Assembly: GCF_004005865.1 (NCBI RefSeq)
Contig: NZ_SACN01000001.1
Location: 186,001 to 250,000 of the forward strand
Source: Sphingomonas crocodyli
GTDB taxonomy: Bacteria; Pseudomonadota; Alphaproteobacteria; Sphingomonadales; Sphingomonadaceae
DNA: 64,000 bases
Direction: 5' to 3'
The position numbers and the translations under genes are program-made. Below, one piece after another: positions 1-7,409 of this stretch. The notes under the pieces are model-generated. The model was given only the letters and a program-made list of their open reading frames with translations, was not told where the DNA came from and did not search any database. Position 1 is the first letter of the stretch. Each line of letters starts with the position of its first letter.

Positions 1-434
1 ACAATGAAGGTGCCGTTCTCGGTCATGAGCGGCATGTCGCCCATGTAAACGTCCTGCTCCTTGATATCGAGGACCGAGCGGGTCTCCGTATCGGGATCCA
101 CCTCGAACACGATCAGGCGCAAAGTGACGCGCATCGGCGCGGCATAGGTCATGCCGCGCTGGCGGCACTCGTCAGTGTCGTACTTGGGATCTTCCAGCTC
201 GTACTGGACGAAATCGAGCTCGGCGGTGCCGGCGAAGTCGCGGATCGGGAAAACGCTGCGCAGCGTCTTTTCGAGGCCCGAAACATAGCCCGTCGACGGG
301 TCCGAGCGCAGGAACTGTTCGTAGCTTTCGCGCTGAACCTCGATCAGGTTCGGCATCTGCACGACTTCGTGGATGTTGCCGAAGACCTTGCGGATGCGCT
401 TCTTGGCGGTCGCCGGAACTGCCTTGGTGGCCAT
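1..434 (-). CDS. rpoB: RNA polymerase beta subunit, N-terminal part (runs off window)
   Basis: The first 144 residues of the beta subunit of core RNA polymerase are present; the rest lies beyond position 1. The N-terminus shows the expected run KRIRKVFG, then [15 protein letters not shown] and [21 protein letters not shown], all typical of the protrusion and lobe region. The ATG at 434 has a GAGGG Shine-Dalgarno about nine bases upstream. In most bacteria rpoB follows rplL directly. Here about 4.8 kb of unrelated genes separate them and the 291 bases upstream hold no minus-strand gene, so rpoB probably has its own promoter. That last point is inference. Confidence 0.97.
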   Translation of the reverse strand, partial: MATKAVPATAKKRIRKVFGNIHEVVQMPNLIEVQRESYEQFLRSDPSTGYVSGLEKTLRSVFPIRDFAGTAELDFVQYELEDPKYDTDECRQRGMTYAAPMRVTLRLIVFEVDPDTETRSVLDIKEQDVYMGDMPLMTENGTFI

Positions 435-658
435 TGAGTTGATCCCTCGCGTCAAATTTTTTCGCCGCCTTGCAGCGGAAAGCAGCCGATTCGCGGGCGC
501 GATCCCACGCAAAAAAGTGCGGGTCCGGGCTGTCGGAACCGCACTGCAGCGTCTGATGAAACCCTTGTATAACCGGCCCCAATTCGTCGCGAACCGTGCG
601 CAAGGCGGTCCGTGTCCCGAGGCGGCAAGGGCGGCACCCACGATCGCGTTTCGTGGGC

Positions 659-687
659 TTCTGCCGATGTCTGGAAGACGGCTATAT
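659..687 (+). promoter_or_regulatory. candidate promoter of the L,D-transpeptidase gene
   Basis: A CTATAT hexamer at 682-687 matches the alphaproteobacterial -10 preference. A TTCTGC hexamer sits 17 bases upstream at 659-664 and is a weak -35. The next gene begins about 40 bases downstream. This is a pattern match only. Confidence 0.3.
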
Positions 688-725
688 AGTCCCCGACCAT
701 ATGTTTGGGAAGGGGGATGGCCCAT

Positions 726-1697
726 ATGATTCGCCGGTTGCTGACATTCTTGTTCGCCAGCGCCCTGTTCGCTGCACCCGCTGTCGCGCAGATCGCGCTG
801 TCCGACGGGGCGGTGGCGGACATCGTCACCAAGATGAAGCCCGGCGACTATCTGTGGGCGCCCGATATCGCACCCGGCGGCCCCGTCGTGATCGTCGTCT
901 CGATCCCGCAGCAGCGCGCTTATGCCTATCGCAACGGCATTCCGATCGGCATCACCACCGTATCGACGGGCAAGAAGGGGCATGAGACGCCCACCGGGGT
1001 CTTCACGCTGCTGCAGAAGAATATCGACCACAAGTCGAACCTCTATAACAGCGCGCCGATGCCCTACATGCAGCGGCTGACGTGGGACGGGATCGCGATG
1101 CACGCGGGCAATCTGCCCGGCTATCCCGCCAGTCACGGCTGCGTGCGGATGCCGCTGGCCTTCTCCAAACTGCTCTACGGCATCACCAAGCTGGGCCTGA
1201 CCGTGATCATCACCGACGATGCGCAAGTGCCACGCGTCGCGCCCACCCCCGCCTTCATGGCCAAGGGTGCTGCCAGCCATGCCGACGAATGGCTGATGGG
1301 CGGAAGCCTGTGGCAGCCCGAACGATCGACGAGCGGCCCCGTCTCGATCATCATCTCGGCCGCCGATCAACGGATGCTGGTGCTGCGCAACGGCGTGCCG
1401 ATCGGCTCCTCCCCGGTCCGCATCCACGGCGCCGTGCCGGGCGCCACCGCCTATACGCTGACCGCGATCGAGGGCGAGAACTACCGCTGGAGCCGCCTGC
1501 CTTTGCCCGGCCAGGGGTTGAGCGCCCCCGAGCCTGTCAGCCAGGAGGAGCGCGACCGGCTGGTCGTGCCGGAGGATATCCGCCTGTCGATGGCCTCGGT
1601 CGTGACGCCCGGAACCACCGTGGTCGTCACCCCCGATACGCTGCGCAGCGGTGGCACCGGCACGAAGATGACCGTGCTGACGACTGACAAGAAGTAG
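726..1697 (+). CDS. L,D-transpeptidase (YkuD family), secreted
   Basis: Predicted periplasmic peptidoglycan-modifying enzyme of 323 residues that would form 3-3 cross-links or attach proteins to meso-diaminopimelate. A signal peptide ([22 protein letters not shown] region) leads into a YkuD domain. The catalytic HAGN...SHGCVRM motif has His126 and Cys139. The ATG at 726 was chosen because AAGGGGG at 710-716 is nine bases away; the ATG at 717 and TTG at 705 are badly spaced. Residues about 197-310 echo the start of the YkuD domain ([20 protein letters not shown] against [20 protein letters not shown]) but have no SHGC motif, which suggests a degenerate second copy. The gene stands alone between rpoB and the sulfatase. 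Confidence 0.9.
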   Translation: MIRRLLTFLFASALFAAPAVAQIALSDGAVADIVTKMKPGDYLWAPDIAPGGPVVIVVSIPQQRAYAYRNGIPIGITTVSTGKKGHETPTGVFTLLQKNIDHKSNLYNSAPMPYMQRLTWDGIAMHAGNLPGYPASHGCVRMPLAFSKLLYGITKLGLTVIITDDAQVPRVAPTPAFMAKGAASHADEWLMGGSLWQPERSTSGPVSIIISAADQRMLVLRNGVPIGSSPVRIHGAVPGATAYTLTAIEGENYRWSRLPLPGQGLSAPEPVSQEERDRLVVPEDIRLSMASVVTPGTTVVVTPDTLRSGGTGTKMTVLTTDKK

Positions 1698-1700
1698 GCG

Positions 1701-3167
1701 TCAGATCTCCTTCGGACGCCCGAAGCCCGGATCGCTATAGCTCGGATAATCGTCGAACACGTCGCCATTGCCCAGGGCGCGCGGATCGCCGCTCGCGCGC
1801 AATTCGGCGTCGAGCTTCGCGGCGAACGACCGCACAAGCGCGCGATGCTTCGGATCAGCCGCAAGGTTGGTCAGGCACCAGGGATCGGCGACGATGTCGA
1901 ACAATTCCTCGGCGGGCCGCCGGCCGGTTGCGCGTTCGAACGCCGGATGCACGGCGGCCTCGTCCTGCCGCAGGATCAGTTCGGCCTTGGTCGGCCCGCC
2001 GTCGATATCGGCGAAGCCCGCATAGGATCCCGCCTCGATCTCGGCGCGATCGCGCGGGCGGCCGCTCGGATCGCCCGCCGGCCAGCGATCGGGCCTGAAG
2101 TTGCGGATATAGAGGTGCCGCGCGGTGCGATAGGCGCGCATCGGATAACCCTCGCCCGGATGGGTGCGCCCGTCCATATGGCGCTCCATCGATCCCAGCA
2201 CATGATCGCGCCCGAACTTGCCACGCCCGGACAGCAAAGGCAGCAGATCGCGCCCGGTCGTCTCGGCCGGGGCCGGCAGGCCCGCCGCGCCCAGGAAGGT
2301 CGGCGCCAGATCGATCAGGCTGACCGGAACCTCGCTTACCGCGCCCGCCCGCACGCCGGGGCCGCGGATCGCGAGCGGCACGTGCCAGCCCGCATCGTAG
2401 AGCGTCGCCTTGCCGCGCGGGAACGGCCAGCCATTGTCGCCGGTCATCACCACGATCGTATTGTCGAGTTCGCCCATCGCCTCGAGCTTCGCGAGCAAAG
2501 CCCCCGCCTCGCGGTCGAGCCGTTCGATCTCATACCGATAATCGACGATGTCCGATCGCACGACCGGCGTGTCGGGCAGGTAGGGCGGCACCGTCACCGC
2601 CTTCGGATCGCCGCCCGCCGCGACGCCTGCGCCCTTTACATAGGGCCGATGCGGATCGTGCGATCCGAACCAGAAGGCGAAGGGCGCATCCTTGGCGCGC
2701 GCGGCCAGGAAGGCATCGAAATCTTCGTAGGATTTGCCCGCCGGATTGCGCGTGCGCCGCGCCGGATCGATCTGGCCCGGCGCCCACCCCTTGCGCGCAT
2801 AGCCGACATGATAGCCCGCCCCCTCCAGCGCATCGGGATAGACCTTGAACCGGCGCGGCAGGATCGAGGCGAGGTTTGCACCCTCGGCCAGTCGCCAAGG
2901 ATATTGGCCGGTCAGGATGCCGCCGCGCGACGCGGTGCAGCTCGGCGAGGCCGAGAAGGCGTTGCGGAAGGTTGTCCCCTCACGCTGCAGCCGCGCGAAG
3001 GTCGGCAGATGATCGATCAACCGGTCTTTGTCATCCTCAGGCTGCCAGCTCCAGTCGTCGGCGAGGATCAGGAGGATGTTGGGGCGGCGTTGCGGCGCAG
3101 CTCCGAGCCGGGAGACAGCGGCCGTGGCGGCGGCAGCGCCCAGCAGGTGACGACGGGATATGGTCAT
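1701..3167 (-). CDS. sulfatase, Tat-exported, heparan N-sulfatase-like
   Basis: 488-residue type I sulfatase. The N-terminus has a Tat-like signal (SRRHLLGAAAATAA). The metal-binding ILADD segment is at residues 35-38. The formylglycine site CTASR starts at Cys77, the CxAxR variant of the usual CxPxR, followed by GGILTGQ. A second metal site is seen in MTGDNGWP. The GWAPGQ run and the overall layout resemble N-sulfoglucosamine sulfohydrolases, but the substrate is not proved by sequence. The start at 3167 places the twin-arginine signal at the N-terminus; a TTG at 3203 abutting the marR stop is the alternative. It lies 36 bases downstream of marR, so co-transcription is likely. Confidence 0.85.
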   Translation of the reverse strand: MTISRRHLLGAAAATAAVSRLGAAPQRRPNILLILADDWSWQPEDDKDRLIDHLPTFARLQREGTTFRNAFSASPSCTASRGGILTGQYPWRLAEGANLASILPRRFKVYPDALEGAGYHVGYARKGWAPGQIDPARRTRNPAGKSYEDFDAFLAARAKDAPFAFWFGSHDPHRPYVKGAGVAAGGDPKAVTVPPYLPDTPVVRSDIVDYRYEIERLDREAGALLAKLEAMGELDNTIVVMTGDNGWPFPRGKATLYDAGWHVPLAIRGPGVRAGAVSEVPVSLIDLAPTFLGAAGLPAPAETTGRDLLPLLSGRGKFGRDHVLGSMERHMDGRTHPGEGYPMRAYRTARHLYIRNFRPDRWPAGDPSGRPRDRAEIEAGSYAGFADIDGGPTKAELILRQDEAAVHPAFERATGRRPAEELFDIVADPWCLTNLAADPKHRALVRSFAAKLDAELRASGDPRALGNGDVFDDYPSYSDPGFGRPKEI

Positions 3168-3203
3168 GCGCGCGACGATGGCGGCGCGCGCCCGGATTGG
3201 CAA

Positions 3204-3650
3204 TCAGGCCGCGATCTTCACCAGATTGCCGCGCAGCGCATCGGCCACGCCATCGCCCATCGCCGCCTCGATCGCGCCATGATGTTCGACCCAGATCGGC
3301 ACCGCGCGTGCGAGCAGTGCCTCGCCATCGGGCGTCAGCGTCAGTTCGCGCGCGCGCTTGTCGCTTTCGGACACCGCGACCTTGAGGAGTCCGCGCCGTT
3401 CGAGCGGCTTGAGCGCGGCGGTGAGCGAGGTGCGGTCCATCCCCAGCAAGGCGGAAAGCGGCCCCATCGGAGCGGGGCCGGGCCGATTGAGCGCCATCAG
3501 CAGCGAGAATTGCTGGTTGGTGAGGCCCAGACCCTTCAGTGCCTGATCGAAATGCCGCGCCAGCATCCGCGCCGCGCGCTGCACATGCAGGCACAGGCAA
3601 TGATCGCGCACATGGATCGTCGTCTCGAAGGGAACCGGTCGTTTTGACAT
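3204..3650 (-). CDS. MarR family transcriptional regulator
   Basis: 148-residue winged-helix regulator. The helix-turn-helix and recognition helix fall around GLTNQQFSLLMALNRPG and LLGMDRTSLTAALKPLERRGLL. The wing is marked by the DKRARELTLTPDG run characteristic of MarR proteins. The gene is divergent from the DUF899/VOC pair and a perfect 12-base palindrome sits 12 bases upstream of its start, so it probably represses itself and the divergent pair. The ligand is unknown. The N-terminus carries an unusual HCLCLH run with two cysteines, which could be redox- or metal-responsive (inference). Confidence 0.88.
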   Translation of the reverse strand: MSKRPVPFETTIHVRDHCLCLHVQRAARMLARHFDQALKGLGLTNQQFSLLMALNRPGPAPMGPLSALLGMDRTSLTAALKPLERRGLLKVAVSESDKRARELTLTPDGEALLARAVPIWVEHHGAIEAAMGDGVADALRGNLVKIAA

Positions 3651-3661
3651 GACCTATTTAG

Positions 3662-3673
3662 GTTGATATCAAC
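3662..3673. promoter_or_regulatory. palindromic candidate MarR operator
   Basis: GTTGATATCAAC is a perfect 12-base palindrome in the 58-base gap between the divergent marR and DUF899 starts. TTGATATCAA-like cores are typical of MarR-family sites. Its position would let one bound dimer affect both promoters. Confidence 0.6.
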
Positions 3674-3708
3674 TCAAAAGTCAAGAGTCGCGAAGAGGAG
3701 AGGTCCGA

Positions 3709-4446
3709 ATGCCCGACCACAAGATCGTCGACCACGAGGCCTGGCTGGAAGCGCGCAAGGCGCTGCTCGATCTGGAGCGCGAAGAGACGCATCTGCGCGA
3801 TCGCGTCAACGCCGCCCGCCTCGCACTGCCGTGGGAGCGGGTGGAGAAGGACTATCGCTTCGAGACGCCGGACGGCGCCGCGTCGCTCGGCGATCTGTTC
3901 GCAGGGCGCCGCCAGTTGATCGTCTATCACTTCATGCTCGGGCCGGGCTGGGCGGCGGGATGCCCTGGCTGCTCGTTCATCGGCGACCATATCGACGGCA
4001 CGCTCGTCCACCTGAACAATCACGACGTCAGCTGGGTCGCGGTGTCGCGCGCGCCGATGGCGGAGATCGCGGCCTATAAGGCGCGGATGGGCTGGCGCTT
4101 CCCGTGGGTTTCGTCGCACGGATCGGACTTCAATTACGACTTCAACGTCTCCTTCACGCCCGAGCAGATGGCGAGCGGGACGATCGACTATAATTACGAA
4201 GCCCTCCCCTCCGATCAGGGGCATGACGAGCTGCACGGGATGAGCAGCTTCTGGCGCGATCCCGATGCGAGCCTGTTCCACACCTATTCGAGCTATGCGC
4301 GCGGGATCGAAAACTGGATGTCGACGATGATGATCCTCGATCGCGCGCCGCTCGGTCGCAACGAGACGGGGACCATGAGCTTCCTCAAGCGCCACGACGA
4401 ATATGCGGCGGCCCCCGTCCATTCCTGCTGTCACGCCGCCGAATAA
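3709..4446 (+). CDS. DUF899 family thioredoxin-fold protein
   Basis: 245-residue DUF899 protein, a family with a thioredoxin-like fold and no firmly assigned substrate. The conserved core RRQLIVYHFMLGPGW is followed by a CPGC motif (Cys85, Cys88), and then by the family's SHGSDFNYDFNVSF and FHTYSSYARGIE segments. A GAGGAG Shine-Dalgarno precedes the ATG. It heads a two-gene unit with the downstream VOC gene (10-base gap) and is divergent from marR. A redox role is inferred from the fold and the CxxC only. Confidence 0.85.
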   Translation: MPDHKIVDHEAWLEARKALLDLEREETHLRDRVNAARLALPWERVEKDYRFETPDGAASLGDLFAGRRQLIVYHFMLGPGWAAGCPGCSFIGDHIDGTLVHLNNHDVSWVAVSRAPMAEIAAYKARMGWRFPWVSSHGSDFNYDFNVSFTPEQMASGTIDYNYEALPSDQGHDELHGMSSFWRDPDASLFHTYSSYARGIENWMSTMMILDRAPLGRNETGTMSFLKRHDEYAAAPVHSCCHAAE

Positions 4447-4456
4447 GGAGAGCACG

Positions 4457-5212
4457 ATGCCCAACCAATTCTGCTGGTACGAACTGATCACCAGCGATCC
4501 GCAAGCCGCCAAGACCTTCTATGGCGCGGTGGCGGGATGGACCTTCACCGATTCCGGCCTGCCCGGCATGGATTATTCGATCATCCACGCGAACGGCGTG
4601 CCGCTGGGCGGGGTGATGAGCCTGGAAAACGGCCCGCCGCCGAGCTGGTTCGGCTATGTCGCGGTCGACGATGTCGATGGCTATGCCGACAAGGTCAAAG
4701 CTGCGGGCGGCACCGTCCATATGGGGCCGAGCGACATTCCGCAGGTCGGCCGCTTCGCGATGGTGGCCGATCCGCAGGGCGCGCCCTTCGTCCTGTTCAA
4801 GGGGCTGCCCGGCATGGACATGGCACTGCCGCCCTTCATGACCGCCGGATCGATCAGCTGGCACGAACTGAACACGAGCGACTGGGAGGCGGGCTTCGCC
4901 TTCTATTCGGGGCTGTTCGGCTGGACCAAGGATACCCCCGTCGACATGGGGCCGATGGGCACATACCAATTGTTCGCCGCAGGCGGGAATGCGATCGGCG
5001 GCATGTTCAACATCGGGTCGGATAAGCCGCACTGGCTCTATTATATCGGCTGCGACGATATCGACGCGGCCGAGGCGCGGGTGAAGGCGGCGGGCGGCAC
5101 CGTGCCCGAAGGGCCGATGGAGGTGCCGGGCGGCGCCTGGGTGATCCCCGCGATCGATCCGCAAGGCGCCTTGTTCGCGATGGTCGGCATGCGACCCAAT
5201 CCGCCGGCTTAA
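4457..5212 (+). CDS. VOC (glyoxalase-like) family protein, two domains
   Basis: 251 residues with two tandem vicinal-oxygen-chelate modules, about 1-120 and 128-250. Each shows the pattern W-E-L-x-T-S-D...FY...LFGW, a central GYVAVDD or YYIGCDD strand, and a PxGAxF close. The second module is a clear repeat of the first. AAGGAG at 4445-4450 fixes the ATG at 4457; longer frames start inside the DUF899 gene. Two-module VOC proteins of this kind are often annotated as hydroxylase or antibiotic-resistance-like, but no substrate can be assigned. It is probably co-regulated with DUF899 by the adjacent MarR. Confidence 0.85.
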   Translation: MPNQFCWYELITSDPQAAKTFYGAVAGWTFTDSGLPGMDYSIIHANGVPLGGVMSLENGPPPSWFGYVAVDDVDGYADKVKAAGGTVHMGPSDIPQVGRFAMVADPQGAPFVLFKGLPGMDMALPPFMTAGSISWHELNTSDWEAGFAFYSGLFGWTKDTPVDMGPMGTYQLFAAGGNAIGGMFNIGSDKPHWLYYIGCDDIDAAEARVKAAGGTVPEGPMEVPGGAWVIPAIDPQGALFAMVGMRPNPPA

Positions 5213-5222
5213 GGCAAAGGAA

Positions 5223-5248
5223 AAGGGCGGCCCCGAGAGGCCGCCCTT
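5223..5248 (-). terminator. rho-independent terminator of rplJL (possibly bidirectional)
   Basis: Stem AAGGGCGGCC (5223-5232) pairs perfectly with GGCCGCCCTT (5239-5248) around a six-base loop. On the minus strand it is followed by TTCCTTT, a fair terminator for rplL. The convergent VOC gene ends 10 bases to the left and could use it too. Confidence 0.8.
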
Positions 5249-5278
5249 CCTGTTCTTGTCGCCGAAGCGAGAAGAAGC

Positions 5279-5662
5279 TTACTTGAGGTCGACGGTCGCA
5301 CCGGCTTCTTCGAGCTGCTTCTTGAGCTTCTCGGCTTCGTCCTTGCTGACGCCTTCCTTGACAGCCTTCGGAGCCGACTCGACGAGAGCCTTGGCTTCGG
5401 TCAGGCCCAGGCCGGTGATGGCGCGGACTTCCTTGATGACGTTGATCTTCTTGCCACCGTCGCCGGTGAGGATCACGTCGAACTCGGTCTTCTCTTCAGC
5501 AGCGGCAGCGCCACCGCCGGCGCCGCCAGCGGCCGGAGCCGCAACCGCGACGGCCGCAGCGGCCGAAACGCCCCACTTCTCTTCGAGGAGCTTCGAGAGC
5601 TCCGCGGCTTCGAGAACGGTGAGAGCCGAAAGATCGTCAACAAGCTTCTGCAGGTCAGCCAT
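5279..5662 (-). CDS. rplL: 50S ribosomal protein L7/L12
   Basis: 127-residue stalk protein of the large subunit that recruits translational GTPases. The N-terminal dimerisation helix region ([22 protein letters not shown]), an Ala/Gly-rich hinge, and the C-terminal globular domain ([32 protein letters not shown]) are all intact. It lies 63 bases downstream of rplJ and is followed by a strong terminator, so rplJ-rplL is a separate unit from rpoB. Confidence 0.98.
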   Translation of the reverse strand: MADLQKLVDDLSALTVLEAAELSKLLEEKWGVSAAAAVAVAAPAAGGAGGGAAAAEEKTEFDVILTGDGGKKINVIKEVRAITGLGLTEAKALVESAPKAVKEGVSKDEAEKLKKQLEEAGATVDLK

Positions 5663-5725
5663 GTGTAGTCTCCATACGGGGCATCGCGCCCCAAAGTGTT
5701 TCGTTCAATCGATGGATATCGAAGA

Positions 5726-6241
5726 TCAGGCGTCTTCTTTGGCGGCGTATGCGCCAAACACCCGGGCAAGCTGGCCAGCCGGCGCCTGCACGATCTGAAC
5801 GACCTTGGTCGCGGGAGCCTGAACCAGGCCCACGATCTTGGCGCGCAGCTCGTCGAGCGACGGCAGTTCGGCCAGCGCCTTCACGCCAGCGACATCGAGG
5901 ACGGTTTCGCCCATCGCACCACCCACGATTTCCAACTTGTCGTTGGTCTTCGCGAAATCGACGATCACCTTGGCCGGAGCCACGGGATCGACGGAGGTGC
6001 TCAGAGCGGTCGGACCCACCAGCAGATCATTGATCGCGCTGTAGGACGTGCCCTCGGTGGCAATCTTGGCGAGCTTGTTCTTCGAAACCTTGTAGCTGGC
6101 ACCGGCTTCGCGCATCTTCGTACGCAGCGCAGTCGACTGCGCCACGGTCAGGCCGAGATTGCGGGTGATGATCACCACGCTCGTGCCTTCGAAGGTGCTC
6201 TTCAGTTCGGCGACCAGCTCGGTCTTCTGAGCCCGATCCAT
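5726..6241 (-). CDS. rplJ: 50S ribosomal protein L10
   Basis: 171-residue stalk-base protein that anchors L7/L12 dimers on the ribosome. The N-terminal MDRAQKTELVAELKSTFEG, the central NDLLVGPTALSTS and the C-terminal helices match the family and its usual length. The 384 bases upstream contain no gene and are the natural place for the autoregulatory L10 leader. It is co-transcribed with rplL. Confidence 0.98.
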   Translation of the reverse strand: MDRAQKTELVAELKSTFEGTSVVIITRNLGLTVAQSTALRTKMREAGASYKVSKNKLAKIATEGTSYSAINDLLVGPTALSTSVDPVAPAKVIVDFAKTNDKLEIVGGAMGETVLDVAGVKALAELPSLDELRAKIVGLVQAPATKVVQIVQAPAGQLARVFGAYAAKEDA

Positions 6242-6625
6242 GCCTTACTCCTTCAAACCACCTCGGCAGAACATCCGCCGAAGTTTTGAGCCACGGAGCA
6301 AAAACGCCGCTCCATGACCCGTCCGAGGGGTCGGTCGCCTGGCCGGGCACACTTAGGAGCGCGGCAGACCCGGGCAGATGCCCGGTAAAACTTTTCCCCG
6401 TCTAGGCAGGGCATTAAGCGGGGCAAATCCCCCGCACCTGCTGTCTCGGACGGCACAGGCCCGAATCACCCGAAAGGATGCTCCGAAACCATGAGGCGCG
6501 GCCCCTACAGGATCGGGGGAGCCTTGTCGACTCCCAGCGCGGCCCCCTGCGCCTTTCGCCACGATGACCGGAGCGGGCTTTGCCCCGTTGCGGGCGGCCG
6601 AGCGGCAGTTTAACGCGCCTTTGTG
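6242..6625 (-). promoter_or_regulatory. untranslated leader and promoter region of rplJL
   Basis: 384 bases without a credible gene lie between the divergent rplJ and TonB-like starts. The region is rich in GC hairpins, including CCGGGC/GCCCGG (6370-6375 with 6380-6385) followed on the minus strand by other palindromic stretches. L10 in complex with L7/L12 represses its own mRNA leader in many bacteria, so an L10 leader structure is expected here. I cannot match the consensus by eye. The promoter of the plus-strand gene must also lie here. Confidence 0.4.
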
Positions 6626-7378
6626 ATGCGCGCGGCACTGTTACGATTCTCGGCCGACCCGCATGCCCCTTCGGTGCGCCGCCGCGCCGTCACCCTGATC
6701 ATCGTCGCATTTATCCACGCGCTGCTGCTGTGGGCGTTCCTGACGCTCGCCCCCGCCGCCGATCTGCGCAAGTCGGGCCTGCTCAAGAACTTCTCCCTGA
6801 TCCAGATCGACGGCGAGAAGCAGGAGGAGAAGAAGGCCGCCCGCGCGCAGAAGGAGCAGGAGAAGACGCCGACCGTCTCCGTCCAGCAGGCGGCCGCCCC
6901 CAGCGTCCCGCCGCCCACGCCCGAAACCCGCGCGCTCAACATGATCGTCGTCACCAGCGACGAGTTTCGCGCGGGCGACATCGCCAATCTGCCGCGATCG
7001 GGCGCCGCCGCGGGCAATGCGCAGGTCGCCGAGGGCGGCGACGCCATGTCGCAGGGCGCGCGCGCACCCAATGGCGAGCGACTGTACGACGCCGCCTGGT
7101 ATCGCGAGCCGACCGACGCCGAAATGGCGACCTACATGCCCAAGCGCCAGATCCCCGACGGCGCGTGGGGCGACGTCTATTGCCGCACGGCGCCCGACTG
7201 GCGGGTCGAGGATTGCCACGAGCTCGACGAATCCCCGCCCGGAACCGGCCTCGCCCGCGCGGTGCGGCTCGCCTCCTGGCAGTTCAAGGTCCGCCCCCCG
7301 CGCGTGGGCGGCAAGACCCTGATCGGCAGCTGGGTCCGCATCCGGTTCAACATTTCCAACAGCAAGAAGCCGGATTGA
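6626..7378 (+). CDS. TonB-like energy transducer domain protein
   Basis: 250-residue inner-membrane protein. An N-terminal hydrophobic segment (about residues 21-43, LIIVAFIHALLLWAFLTLAP) is followed by a charged Lys/Glu linker (EKQEEKKAARAQKEQEK) and Pro/Ala stretches. The C-terminal region (residues 195-245) has the TonB-type pattern of a Cys-containing strand, ESPPGTGLARAVRLASWQFKVRPP and a final GSWVRIRFNIS strand. This suggests periplasm-spanning contact with an outer-membrane partner. No exbB, exbD or receptor gene is nearby. Start taken at ATG 6626; a GTG three bases upstream is equivalent. It sits alone between rplA and rplJ. Confidence 0.7.
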   Translation: MRAALLRFSADPHAPSVRRRAVTLIIVAFIHALLLWAFLTLAPAADLRKSGLLKNFSLIQIDGEKQEEKKAARAQKEQEKTPTVSVQQAAAPSVPPPTPETRALNMIVVTSDEFRAGDIANLPRSGAAAGNAQVAEGGDAMSQGARAPNGERLYDAAWYREPTDAEMATYMPKRQIPDGAWGDVYCRTAPDWRVEDCHELDESPPGTGLARAVRLASWQFKVRPPRVGGKTLIGSWVRIRFNISNSKKPD

Positions 7379-7380
7379 TG

Positions 7381-7401
7381 ATCCTCCCACCGGGGGAGGA
7401 T
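7381..7401 (+). terminator. rho-independent terminator after the TonB-like gene
   Basis: ATCCTCCC (7381-7388) pairs with GGGAGGAT (7394-7401) across a five-base loop, followed by CTCTTT. It lies two bases after the stop codon and also ends transcription from the convergent M20 gene side. Confidence 0.65.
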
Positions 7402-7409
7402 CTCTTTCC

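Noticed and set aside
566..594. Possible rpoB promoter with a TATACA -10 on the minus strand
   Set aside because: No acceptable -35 hexamer lies at 16-18 bases, so the match is too weak to list.
1845..3647. 600-codon open frame on the plus strand
   Set aside because: It is antisense to the sulfatase and MarR genes, which show intact family motifs; the frame is an Arg/Ala-rich product of high GC content.
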